From Calditrichota bacterium (GTDB taxonomy: Bacteria; Calditrichota; Calditrichia; RBG-13-44-9), in NCBI GenBank assembly GCA_016934605.1, contig JAFGSO010000401.1, positions 1 through 11,546 of the forward strand: a stretch of 11,546 nucleotides of DNA, read 5' to 3'. The notes below the pieces were generated by a model that did not search any database, had not been told where the DNA came from, and was given only the letters and a program-made list of their open reading frames with translations. A program made the translations under genes and the position numbers. Within the stretch, counting starts at the first letter, position 1. The number at the start of each line of letters is the position of its first letter. This document shows, piece by piece, positions 1-6,402 of this stretch.

Positions 1-192
1 GAACTGGTAGAACTATACAGTTATCTATATATCGGTTATCTATTGCTGGATGAAGCCGAGAAAGATCCCCGCAAAATTTTTATCGCCAACCGGTATATTG
101 TGAGTGCTGTGGGAAAGTCGAAAACCAATGCGGATTCGATAAAAAATGACCAATTTTCTGACCTGCTTCATGCGGATGAAATATTAAGATAA
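1..192 (+). CDS. C-terminal end of a gene, possibly acyl-CoA dehydrogenase (partial)
   Basis: Frame 1 is open from the window edge to a TAA at 190-192, giving the last 63 residues of a protein whose 5' part lies outside. The segment is helical and amphipathic (LYSYLYIGYLLLDEAEKD, then RKIFIANRYI) and ends in QFSDLLHADEILR. This resembles the C-terminal helical bundle of acyl-CoA dehydrogenases, which pack a long final helix against the FAD domain. The family call is by eye from the tail only, with no catalytic residue in view, so it is tentative. It would fit loosely with the enoyl-reductase-like gene two genes downstream. That the frame is coding is much more certain than the product. Confidence 0.45.
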   Translation, partial: ELVELYSYLYIGYLLLDEAEKDPRKIFIANRYIVSAVGKSKTNADSIKNDQFSDLLHADEILR

Positions 193-258
193 AATTCCTT
201 TATTCATCAGATATTCATTTTAAGATCTGGAATCAGATGGAATAAACCCGGGATAAAC

Positions 259-1233
259 ATGACTTTGGATAATATTATAAATTACGGAATAATAGGATTT
301 GGAAGATATGCGCATCGACGTTTACAGCCTGCTTTTCAGAAAACAAAATACTCCCGACTGGCAGGTCTCAGTCGGCGGAATATCCGGAGCGCAGAAACCA
401 CCGCCGGTCAGTATGATGTTCCCATATTTACCGATAAAGTTAAAGAATTGGTATCTCATCCGGATATTCATGCTGTAATTGTGGCATCACCGCCGGCTTT
501 GCATAGAGAACATGTGCTGCTGGCTGCCAAACATAAAAAACATGTACTGGTCGAAAAACCAATTGCCTCCCATGCCGGAGAAGTTCAGGAAATGATTGAT
601 GCCTGTGCAAAGGCCGGGGTGAAACTGATGGCAGGATTTGTGATGCGCTTTATTGATGCGATTCGCCAGAGCAGGGAAATGGTTCAATCGGGTAAGCTGG
701 GGAAAATCCGGTACGCCTCCGGGCACTTCGGTCTGGATGTATCCACTTTCCCAAGAGCGTGGCTGAGCGACCCGATCATTTCCACCGGCGGTCCGGTTGC
801 CGATCTCGGTTCACATCTCCTGGACCTTCTGGATTATGTCCTGGAAAAGCCGGTTGTGTCGATTCAGTCTATTGTAAAGCCACCATACAGTCAGAAATCA
901 ATTGAAAGAGATGCCGCCATTTTAATGGAATGGGAGGAAAATATTCTGGGTACCCTCCATTTTTCTTTCGATGTAATACGTGAAAGCGGCTTGATATTTC
1001 ATGGTGCTAAAGGTAAATTAACTCTGACCGATTTCAATCAGCCGGAAACGATGATCGAGATCGTATGGTTGTCGGAAAAGGGAAGAAAGACGATACGTAT
1101 TTTCAATCAGAATCAATATACCAGGATGATTGACCATTTTTCAGAGGCGATTCTTTTCGATAAACCGATTCTGACGCCGGGAGAAACAGGCCTGAAAAAT
1201 CAAATGCTCATTGATCGGATCTACGGCAGGTGA
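259..1233 (+). CDS. Gfo/Idh/MocA family NAD(P)-dependent oxidoreductase
   Basis: Predicted cytosolic sugar or polyol dehydrogenase/reductase of 324 residues, slightly short but normal for the family. The N-terminal Rossmann fold carries the nucleotide-binding glycines in YGIIGFGRYAHR (about residues 9-20). The family signature EKP, whose Lys helps bind cofactor and catalyse, is at 99-101 in HVLVEKPIA. The C-terminal alpha/beta domain has the conserved GGPVADLGSHLLDLLDY at 177-193, with Asp182, His186 and Asp189 in the usual substrate-pocket positions. The ATG at 259 is the natural start because the Rossmann strand begins about 8 residues in; the ribosome site before it (GGGAT) is weak. The substrate cannot be read from sequence: family members act on inositol, glucose, UDP-sugars, biliverdin and others. 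It stands 66 bases after the previous stop and 99 bases before the next gene, so co-transcription is possible but not shown. Confidence 0.88.
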   Translation: MTLDNIINYGIIGFGRYAHRRLQPAFQKTKYSRLAGLSRRNIRSAETTAGQYDVPIFTDKVKELVSHPDIHAVIVASPPALHREHVLLAAKHKKHVLVEKPIASHAGEVQEMIDACAKAGVKLMAGFVMRFIDAIRQSREMVQSGKLGKIRYASGHFGLDVSTFPRAWLSDPIISTGGPVADLGSHLLDLLDYVLEKPVVSIQSIVKPPYSQKSIERDAAILMEWEENILGTLHFSFDVIRESGLIFHGAKGKLTLTDFNQPETMIEIVWLSEKGRKTIRIFNQNQYTRMIDHFSEAILFDKPILTPGETGLKNQMLIDRIYGR

Positions 1234-1332
1234 TGTAAAATAATTCAAATTCAATGTCTTTATGCAATCACGAAATATGACAAAAATTTTATGATTGAGT
1301 TATTAAGATAAATATTCGGAAGGGGTAATATT

Positions 1333-2142
1333 ATGACATCAACAAAAACGAAATATAAATATGCACTGATTCTGGGTAGTTCGAGCGGATTCGGTGCCGC
1401 CACGGCGATACGCCTGTCCAGGGAAGGTTATAAAATATTTGGCGTGCATCTGGACAGGAAGCAAACCATGTACCGTGTTGAAGAGATAATCAATGAGATC
1501 AAAAAGAATGGCTCGAATCCCGAATTTTTCAATATAAACGCGGCTGCATCCGATAAAAGGAAAGAAGTAATTGAGCAAATCCGTCAGTCCATCCCGGATG
1601 AGGGATATCTCTCTGTATTTCTTCACAGTCTTGCCTTTGGCACACTTAAACCATTTATAGCTGATCTGCCCGAAGAGGCTATCAGCCAGGGAAATATGGA
1701 TATGACGCTGGACGTTATGGCACACAGTCTGGTTTACTGGGTTCAGGATCTTTACTGGGCGAAACTTCTCGGTTTTGGTTCACGGATTTTTGCCATGACC
1801 AGTTACGGAAGCACTCACGTCGTCCCGTATTACGGTGCAGTCTCTGCAGCCAAAGCTGCACTGGAATCGCATATCAGGCAACTTGCCATGGAACTGGCTC
1901 CCATCGGGGCCACTGCCAATGCAATCCGGGGCGGTGTGACCAATACACCCGCACTTCAGAAAATACCCGGACATGAAAAAATGGTTCATGCGGCGGTTGA
2001 GAGAAATCCCGGGCGGCGTTTAACGACTCCTGAGGATGTAGCCAATGCTATTGCCGCATTTACCGGTGAGGATTGTCAATGGATGAATGGCAATGTAATA
2101 GGCGTCGATAACGCAGAATCAGTGGTGGATTACATCAAATGA
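1333..2142 (+). CDS. SDR-family oxidoreductase, enoyl-ACP reductase-like (FabI/FabL type)
   Basis: A 269-residue Rossmann-fold short-chain dehydrogenase. The dinucleotide-binding loop is GSSSGFG at 15-21. Two features point to enoyl-[acyl-carrier-protein] reductase rather than a classical SDR. First, HSLAFG at 98-103 matches the HSIGFA segment of FabI. Second, the catalytic pair is Tyr167-x6-Lys174 (YYGAVSAAK) instead of the classical Tyr-x3-Lys, with another Tyr at 158 nine residues before, as in enoyl reductases. The tail AMELAPIGATANAIRGGVTN at 185-204 fits the SDR substrate loop. Predicted role: NAD(P)H reduction of a trans-2-enoyl thioester, in fatty-acid synthesis or a specialised lipid pathway. 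The usual C-terminal VDGG is VDNA here. A strong ribosome site (GGAAGGGG, 1318-1325) lies 7 bases before the ATG. Its TGA overlaps the next ATG by 4 bases, implying translational coupling. A general SDR of other substrate is the main alternative. Confidence 0.72.
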   Translation: MTSTKTKYKYALILGSSSGFGAATAIRLSREGYKIFGVHLDRKQTMYRVEEIINEIKKNGSNPEFFNINAAASDKRKEVIEQIRQSIPDEGYLSVFLHSLAFGTLKPFIADLPEEAISQGNMDMTLDVMAHSLVYWVQDLYWAKLLGFGSRIFAMTSYGSTHVVPYYGAVSAAKAALESHIRQLAMELAPIGATANAIRGGVTNTPALQKIPGHEKMVHAAVERNPGRRLTTPEDVANAIAAFTGEDCQWMNGNVIGVDNAESVVDYIK

Positions 2143-2762
2143 GCAGTAAACCGGATAAATCATCGCTGGACATAAAACCTTCGGAAGTGTCACATCCCCG
2201 TGTTCTGATTGATCTGGACGGTGTAATAAGAGATTTTATCGGAAGTCTGATCCGGGTGTATAACAGAATCCACCCACATCATGATGTTTTACCAGTGAAC
2301 TCCAGAAAACTGGAAGAATTTTTCCCGATAGGACATAAAATATATGAATTTATGGAACCGGGTTACATTGAAGAAATTATGGAAGAGGCAGATGTCTATC
2401 CCGGAGCTCTGGAAGCCCTGAATCGCTGGAAAAATGATTTCGATCTGGTTGTGGTAACCGCTCAGCCGGACATCAGTAAGGCATCCACCTATATCTGGAT
2501 TGGAAAGAACCGTATACCGGCCAATGAAGTGCATATCACATATTATAAATCGAAAATAGATGGAATTGCACTCTTGGATGATTTTACCGATAATCTTCGG
2601 GAATTTGCGGACACCGGCAGACTGGCGGTCTGTCTGGATCAGCCCTGGAATCAGCACTGGAAGGGCCCACGGGTAAAGACTGTGGATGAATTTTTCCGCC
2701 TGGTTCAAGCAAGAATATATCAGAATGAAGTTCAAGTAAGAAATGAACCTGGAAAAGCATGA
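2139..2762 (+). CDS. HAD-superfamily 5'(3')-deoxyribonucleotidase-like phosphatase
   Basis: A 207-residue haloacid-dehalogenase-fold hydrolase. Motif I is LIDLDGVIRDF, with the nucleophile Asp25 and the acid/base Asp27. Motif II is Thr107 in VVVTAQP. The motif III Lys is probably Lys137 in YYKSK, and motif IV is LLDD with Asp147/Asp148 for Mg2+. The cap between motifs I and II is short and helical. The CLDQPWNQHW stretch at 165-174 resembles the LFDQPYN-type segment of the NT5C nucleotidase family, which dephosphorylates deoxynucleoside 5'(3')-monophosphates. The actual substrate is inferred. About 20 polar residues precede the first strand. The start codon shares bases with the stop of the upstream reductase (ATGA at 2139-2142), so the pair is almost certainly one transcript, although no metabolic link between them is obvious. 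Confidence 0.75.
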   Translation: MSSKPDKSSLDIKPSEVSHPRVLIDLDGVIRDFIGSLIRVYNRIHPHHDVLPVNSRKLEEFFPIGHKIYEFMEPGYIEEIMEEADVYPGALEALNRWKNDFDLVVVTAQPDISKASTYIWIGKNRIPANEVHITYYKSKIDGIALLDDFTDNLREFADTGRLAVCLDQPWNQHWKGPRVKTVDEFFRLVQARIYQNEVQVRNEPGKA

Positions 2763-2829
2763 AAAGCTTATATTTCCTGAAATACTGGTTCGTCAGAATT
2801 CATTCTGATTTACTATTCTCGGTAGATTT

Positions 2830-2853
2830 ATTATCAAAATCAATTTTGATAAT
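2830..2853. promoter_or_regulatory. 11-bp-arm palindrome upstream of the NifS-SelD fusion (candidate operator)
   Basis: ATTATCAAAAT and ATTTTGATAAT form a perfect inverted repeat separated by only CA, in the 177-base gap before the gene at 2940. The core ATCAAAATC recurs once more at 2873-2881. A two-base loop and no GC make a terminator unlikely; a dimeric regulator site is a better reading. A weak sigma70-like pair (TTTACT 2809-2814, TATCAA 2832-2837, 17-base spacer) would put the -10 inside the palindrome, which is inference only. Confidence 0.4.
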
Positions 2854-2939
2854 CGATATATAGATGTTTTGAATCAAAATCGAAATATTACTTATTTTTT
2901 TTGTCGAAAGTTCCATGATTCAGTAAATCCCGGAGTCTT

Positions 2940-5141
2940 ATGAAACCGATTTATCTGGACTATAATGCAACCACACCTATAGATCCCGCTGTTATTGAGG
3001 CCATGCAGCCCTTTATTCATCAAATCTTCGGAAATCCCTCCAGCAGTCATATTTTCGGAACAGAAGCCAGAAAAGCTGTCGAAAATGCCCGGCAACTGGT
3101 GGCCCGACTTCTGGAATGCCATATTGAAGAAGTCATTTTTACCAGCGGCGGATCCGAATCGAATAACCATGCAATAAAAGGTATTGCTTATGCCAACAGG
3201 GACCGCGGAAATCATATTATTACCTCTCAGATAGAACATCCGGCTGTAACTGAAGTATGTCACTTTCTGGAAAAACAGGGATTCCAAATTACCTGGTTGC
3301 CGGTGGATGAATACGGATTGGTTGATCCGGAAGCGGTTGAAGCAGCGATAACACCAGCTACCATTCTGGTAACGATAATGCATGCCAACAATGAAGTCGG
3401 AACTATTCAACCGATCGGTGAAATTGCCAGAATAGCCCGACAACATGGCGTTCTGATTCACACCGATGCCGCGCAGTCAATTGGCAAAATTCCCGCTTCG
3501 GTGAAAGACCTGGATGTGGATGCTCTGTCTATGGCCGGTCACAAACTGTATGCACCGAAAGGCATCGGTGCACTTTATGTCCGCAGCGGATTGAAAATCG
3601 AAAAATTCATTCATGGCGCAGATCATGAAATGAATAAACGTGCCGGAACGGAAAATGTACTGGAAATTGTGGGATTGGGAAAGGCCTGTGAACTGGTTTC
3701 AAATCATTTAGCGGAATACAGCAAAATCATGAAATTAACCAGAGATCAGCTGGAAGATTATTTAGAAAAGTCGTTTCCGGAGATTCGAGTAAATGGTCAT
3801 CTTGAGAAAAGGTTACCGAATACCCTCAGCCTCAGTTTTCCGGGTCTGGAGGCTAACACCATTCTGGCTGAACTGGAAACAGTTGCAGCTTCGGCCGGAG
3901 CAGCCTGTCACAGCGACCAGATTGATGTATCACATGTTCTGGAAGCGATGGGTGTACCAATTGAGTACGCCATGGGAACCATTCGTTTTTCCACCGGCCG
4001 ATTTACTTCCAGGCAGGACATCGAAAAAGCCGCCGAAGAAATAGAATCGGTTGTCCGAAGACTGCGACCTGAATCACCCAAACAGAGAATAGTTGTGCAG
4101 ACCGGCACCGTGAAGTTAACCCGGTATACCCATGGCCTGGGTTGTGCCTGCAAACTTCGTCCGCAGCTTCTGGAAGAAGTATTGAAAAAGATCCCGGCAC
4201 CGCTGGATTCCCATATTCTGGTCGGTCCGCAGACATCAGATGACGCATCGGTTTACCAGATTGACGAGAATACGGCCATCGTACAAACGGTCGATTTTTT
4301 CACACCCGTTGTGGACGATCCATATCAGTTTGGCGCAATTGCAGCAGCTAATTCTCTCAGCGATATCTATGCGATGGGTGCTCAACCGTTATTTGCCCTG
4401 AATATTGTCGGATTTCCGAGCAACAGATTACCTCTCACAGTCCTGCAGGAAATACTGTCCGGCGCGCTGGATAAAGCCACTGAAGCTGGAATATCCATAA
4501 TTGGTGGCCATACTGTGGATGATACGGAACCCAAGTTCGGTCTGGCAGTAACCGGTCTGTTGCATCCCCAAAAAATCTTCCGGAATAACACGGTAAAGGT
4601 TGGTGATAAATTGATTCTCACCAAGCCGCTGGGAACAGGAATTCTCTCAACTGCTCTGAAGAGAGGACTGCTGAATGACAACTCCAGCCATCTGCTGATT
4701 AAAACCATGGCTACCCTGAACAAAACTGCAGCGGAAGCGATGAAACAATTCCCGGTTAACGCATGCACCGATATCACTGGCTTTGGTCTGATGGGGCATC
4801 TCCTTGAAATGGTGAAGGATTCATCGCTGTCCGCCAGAATCTACCAACGGGAAATTAATTTTCTACCGGATGTTGCTTCACTGGCGGCAGCAGGTGTCAT
4901 ACCAGGTGGCAGCCGGGATAATTTTGATTTTTGTTCCCCGCATGTGAGGTATCCGGACAATATGCCGGAAAACCGTAAACTGATGCTGAACGATGCTCAA
5001 ACTTCAGGCGGATTACTGATTTCGGTTTCGGAATTATCGGCAGAAGAGTTGCTCAGCAGGCTTCATGATGACGGAATAGGTGACGCTGCCCTTATCGGCG
5101 AAATTGTTGAGCGTGGCGATGCGGTAATTGAGATTGTATAA
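2940..5141 (+). CDS. selD: Fusion protein: cysteine desulfurase (NifS/IscS-like) + selenide, water dikinase (SelD)
   Basis: One uninterrupted 733-residue frame holds two complete enzymes. Residues 1-375 are a class V PLP-dependent cysteine desulfurase of the NifS/IscS group. YLDYNATTP is at 5-13, SGGSESNNHA at 69-78, His100 stacks on PLP, DAAQS is at 176-180, the PLP Lys202 is in AGHK, and the persulfide Cys323 is in SAGAACHS. Residues 386-733 are a full selenophosphate synthetase. GLGCACK at 399-405 matches E. coli GAGCGCK, so Cys402 and Lys405 are the catalytic pair (a Cys enzyme, not Sec). IIGGHTVDDTEPKFGLAVTG at 520-539 and TDITGFGLMGH at 610-620 are typical of SelD. The linker is only about 10 residues. 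Predicted action: remove Se (or S) from selenocysteine or cysteine and pass it to the ATP-dependent synthesis of selenophosphate in the cytosol. GGAG (2932-2935) lies 4 bases before the ATG. No selA, selB, selC or mnmH is in view, so the downstream use is unknown. Confidence 0.95.
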   Translation: MKPIYLDYNATTPIDPAVIEAMQPFIHQIFGNPSSSHIFGTEARKAVENARQLVARLLECHIEEVIFTSGGSESNNHAIKGIAYANRDRGNHIITSQIEHPAVTEVCHFLEKQGFQITWLPVDEYGLVDPEAVEAAITPATILVTIMHANNEVGTIQPIGEIARIARQHGVLIHTDAAQSIGKIPASVKDLDVDALSMAGHKLYAPKGIGALYVRSGLKIEKFIHGADHEMNKRAGTENVLEIVGLGKACELVSNHLAEYSKIMKLTRDQLEDYLEKSFPEIRVNGHLEKRLPNTLSLSFPGLEANTILAELETVAASAGAACHSDQIDVSHVLEAMGVPIEYAMGTIRFSTGRFTSRQDIEKAAEEIESVVRRLRPESPKQRIVVQTGTVKLTRYTHGLGCACKLRPQLLEEVLKKIPAPLDSHILVGPQTSDDASVYQIDENTAIVQTVDFFTPVVDDPYQFGAIAAANSLSDIYAMGAQPLFALNIVGFPSNRLPLTVLQEILSGALDKATEAGISIIGGHTVDDTEPKFGLAVTGLLHPQKIFRNNTVKVGDKLILTKPLGTGILSTALKRGLLNDNSSHLLIKTMATLNKTAAEAMKQFPVNACTDITGFGLMGHLLEMVKDSSLSARIYQREINFLPDVASLAAAGVIPGGSRDNFDFCSPHVRYPDNMPENRKLMLNDAQTSGGLLISVSELSAEELLSRLHDDGIGDAALIGEIVERGDAVIEIV

Positions 5142-5169
5142 TGCTGAAATAAGCGATGCCCGCGCTAAG

Positions 5170-5192
5170 GGAATGGTGCTGTATCAAAAGTC
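5170..5192 (+). repeat. Left terminal inverted repeat
   Basis: This 23-base arm reads outward to inward GGAATGGTGCTGTATCAAAA and then GTC. It differs from the reverse complement of 5343-5365 at two positions only (5177 and 5179). It starts 28 bases after the selD stop codon. Confidence 0.65.
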
Positions 5193-5342
5193 CTATTATA
5201 TGAAAAAAATACATATTTACGTATATTTAGAATTCAAAGAATCTCTCCTTCTTCGCACCCTCTTCTGATAAGATATGGGGGTTAAGGGTAAAATAATTAA
5301 TTTAGTTTTGAATAACAAATTACATATTTATACACACATTTT

Positions 5343-5365
5343 GACTTTTGATACAACCCCATTCC
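5343..5365 (-). repeat. Right terminal inverted repeat
   Basis: The reverse complement reads GGAATGGGGTTGTATCAAAA and then GTC, matching the left arm at 21 of 23 positions. The TTGACT at 5341-5346 on its inner edge looks like a -35 box but has no good -10 at the right distance. Confidence 0.65.
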
Positions 5366-5424
5366 AAATTATTTAAAAAGTTTTCAGAAATGTTACCCCC
5401 GTCAACATCTCCTTCACTAAAATA

Positions 5425-5453
5425 TTGAAAATTAAAATTAAGTTTAGTAATAT
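5425..5453 (+). promoter_or_regulatory. Sigma70-type promoter of the universal stress protein gene
   Basis: TTGAAA (5425-5430), a 17-base AT-rich spacer, then TAATAT (5448-5453). Transcription would start near 5460, about 27 bases before the ATG at 5487, leaving a short leader with GAGGAA at 5478-5483. Confidence 0.6.
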
Positions 5454-5486
5454 AAAGCAGTAACCAAAATTATTTCCGAGGAACCC

Positions 5487-6326
5487 ATGATAAAATCAAT
5501 TCTTTTGGCAGTCGATGGTTCGGCCTATACCGATTCCGTGCTTAAATATGGTATCTCACTCTCGAAAAAATTCGATGCCATGCTGCGAGTCCTCACCGTG
5601 ATTGATATACGCATATTTGAGTGGGCGGTAGCTATTGGCGTTGAAGGCTTTGCACCAATTATTCCCTCGTCAGGCTATCAGGAGGAATCACAGAAAATTC
5701 TGGAGCAGAAAGCCGATGAAGTCCTGAAGAAGACTGAAAAGATATTACAGAAAGAAGATGTTCATTTTGTACTGGAAAAAGAGAGCGGAAATCCGGTGGA
5801 TGTGATATGTGATAAAGCACGGTTGTCTGATCTTCTGGTAATGGGTGCACGGGGTGAATTTGCAAAATGGAGTGACAAAATGCTGGGTGCAACGGTGGAA
5901 GCGCTGACACGACTCTGCATAAAACCGGTGCTCGTTTCTCCCAGAGATTATATGGACATGAAAAAAATGCTGATTGCCTACGATGGCAGTGAAAACGCCA
6001 GTAAGGCACTCACCCTGGCGGCCTTTTTTGCATCCAAACTGAGCCTATCATTACTGCTTCTGAATGTAAATGAATCTGAAGAGTCAGGAAAAAACACTCT
6101 GAAAGAAGCACGGGAGTATCTCGCTCCCTATAATTTCAAGCAGGTGGAAGAACGGATTATTAAGGGAGAACCGTCGGAAAAAATTATTGAAGTGGCAGAA
6201 GAATCCGGTTCAGATCTCCTGGTGATGGGATCCTATGGGCATTCACGCATCAGAGAGGCTATTCTGGGAAGCACCACTGTACAAACAATGCGAAAAGCCA
6301 GGATACCTGTCCTAATCGGCCGTTAA
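5487..6326 (+). CDS. Universal stress protein, tandem UspA domains
   Basis: A 279-residue cytosolic protein made of two Usp (UspA) domains in one chain, roughly 1-151 and 158-279. Each opens with the family strand and Asp (ILLAVDGS at 5-12, MLIAYDGS at 161-168). The second domain has the intact ATP-binding motif G248-x2-G251-x9-G261-S262 (GSYGHSRIREAILGS). The first has G120-x2-G123, but ten residues follow before G134 and the next residue is Ala, so its site looks degenerate. This suggests ATP binding by the C-terminal half only. Tandem Usp proteins typically act as stress or energy-state sensors, but no partner can be named. It has its own promoter, with GAGGAA only 3 bases before the ATG. 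The fbp gene follows 76 bases later under a separate promoter. Confidence 0.9.
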   Translation: MIKSILLAVDGSAYTDSVLKYGISLSKKFDAMLRVLTVIDIRIFEWAVAIGVEGFAPIIPSSGYQEESQKILEQKADEVLKKTEKILQKEDVHFVLEKESGNPVDVICDKARLSDLLVMGARGEFAKWSDKMLGATVEALTRLCIKPVLVSPRDYMDMKKMLIAYDGSENASKALTLAAFFASKLSLSLLLLNVNESEESGKNTLKEAREYLAPYNFKQVEERIIKGEPSEKIIEVAEESGSDLLVMGSYGHSRIREAILGSTTVQTMRKARIPVLIGR

Positions 6327-6348
6327 TGTAGCTAAGTAATATATATGA

Positions 6349-6377
6349 TTGAAGACTGATGGAAAATCGACTATAAT
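6349..6377 (+). promoter_or_regulatory. Sigma70-type promoter of fbp
   Basis: TTGAAG (6349-6354), a 17-base spacer and a consensus TATAAT (6372-6377) give a start near 6384 and a leader of about 19 bases to the fbp ATG at 6403. The TTG in the -35 box is in frame with fbp and could be mistaken for its start codon. Confidence 0.7.
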
Positions 6378-6391
6378 ATCAAAAATTGACC

Positions 6392-6396
6392 GGAGG
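6392..6396 (+). promoter_or_regulatory. fbp: Ribosome binding site that fixes the fbp start
   Basis: GGAGG lies 6 bases before the ATG at 6403. The upstream in-frame TTG at 6349 has no such site and coincides with a -35 element, so the ATG is preferred. Confidence 0.8.
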
Positions 6397-6402
6397 TCAT
6401 TC

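Larger units (their letters stand above)
5170..5365. mobile_element. MITE-like 196-base element with 23-base terminal inverted repeats
   Basis: The two ends are inverted copies matching at 21 of 23 positions; the shared core is TGTATCAAAAGTC. The 150 bases between carry no gene. The centre holds an imperfect hairpin, CCC-TCTT (5258-5264), loop CTGAT, AAGA (5270-5273) and GGGGG (5277-5281). This layout of long terminal repeats, non-coding filler and small size is that of a non-autonomous transposon or a decayed insertion sequence. No target-site duplication is visible at the borders (CTAAG on the left, AAATT on the right), so insertion is old, the true ends differ, or the structure is a long RNA hairpin instead. 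The mobile family is not assigned. Confidence 0.5.
5142..5486. other. 345-base non-coding stretch between the selD fusion and the usp gene
   Basis: AT-rich with no credible open frame on either strand. It contains a 28-base tail after the selD stop, then an inverted-repeat-bounded element (5170-5365), then about 60 bases of AT-rich DNA leading to the usp promoter (5425-5453) and ribosome site (GAGGAA, 5478-5483). No tRNA, tRNA-Sec or riboswitch fold was recognised, and no convincing GC stem followed by a U run for a terminator. Confidence 0.7.

Noticed and set aside
2289..3461. Long minus-strand open frames (2289-2735 and 2892-3461)
   Set aside because: They lie opposite well-recognised genes, have no ribosome site or family motif, and their composition is that of a reverse-complement shadow.
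4382..4777. 131-codon minus-strand frame within the SelD domain
   Set aside because: It is antisense to conserved SelD motifs and shows no recognisable domain.
5258..5281. Rho-independent terminator after the selD fusion
   Set aside because: The stem has a 3-base bulge and no following T run, so it is better seen as the centre of the inverted-repeat element.
5341..5369. TTGACT at the right inverted repeat as an outward promoter
   Set aside because: At 17 bases the -10 would be CCAAAT, and nearby alternatives are no better. The promoter at 5425-5453 is far stronger.
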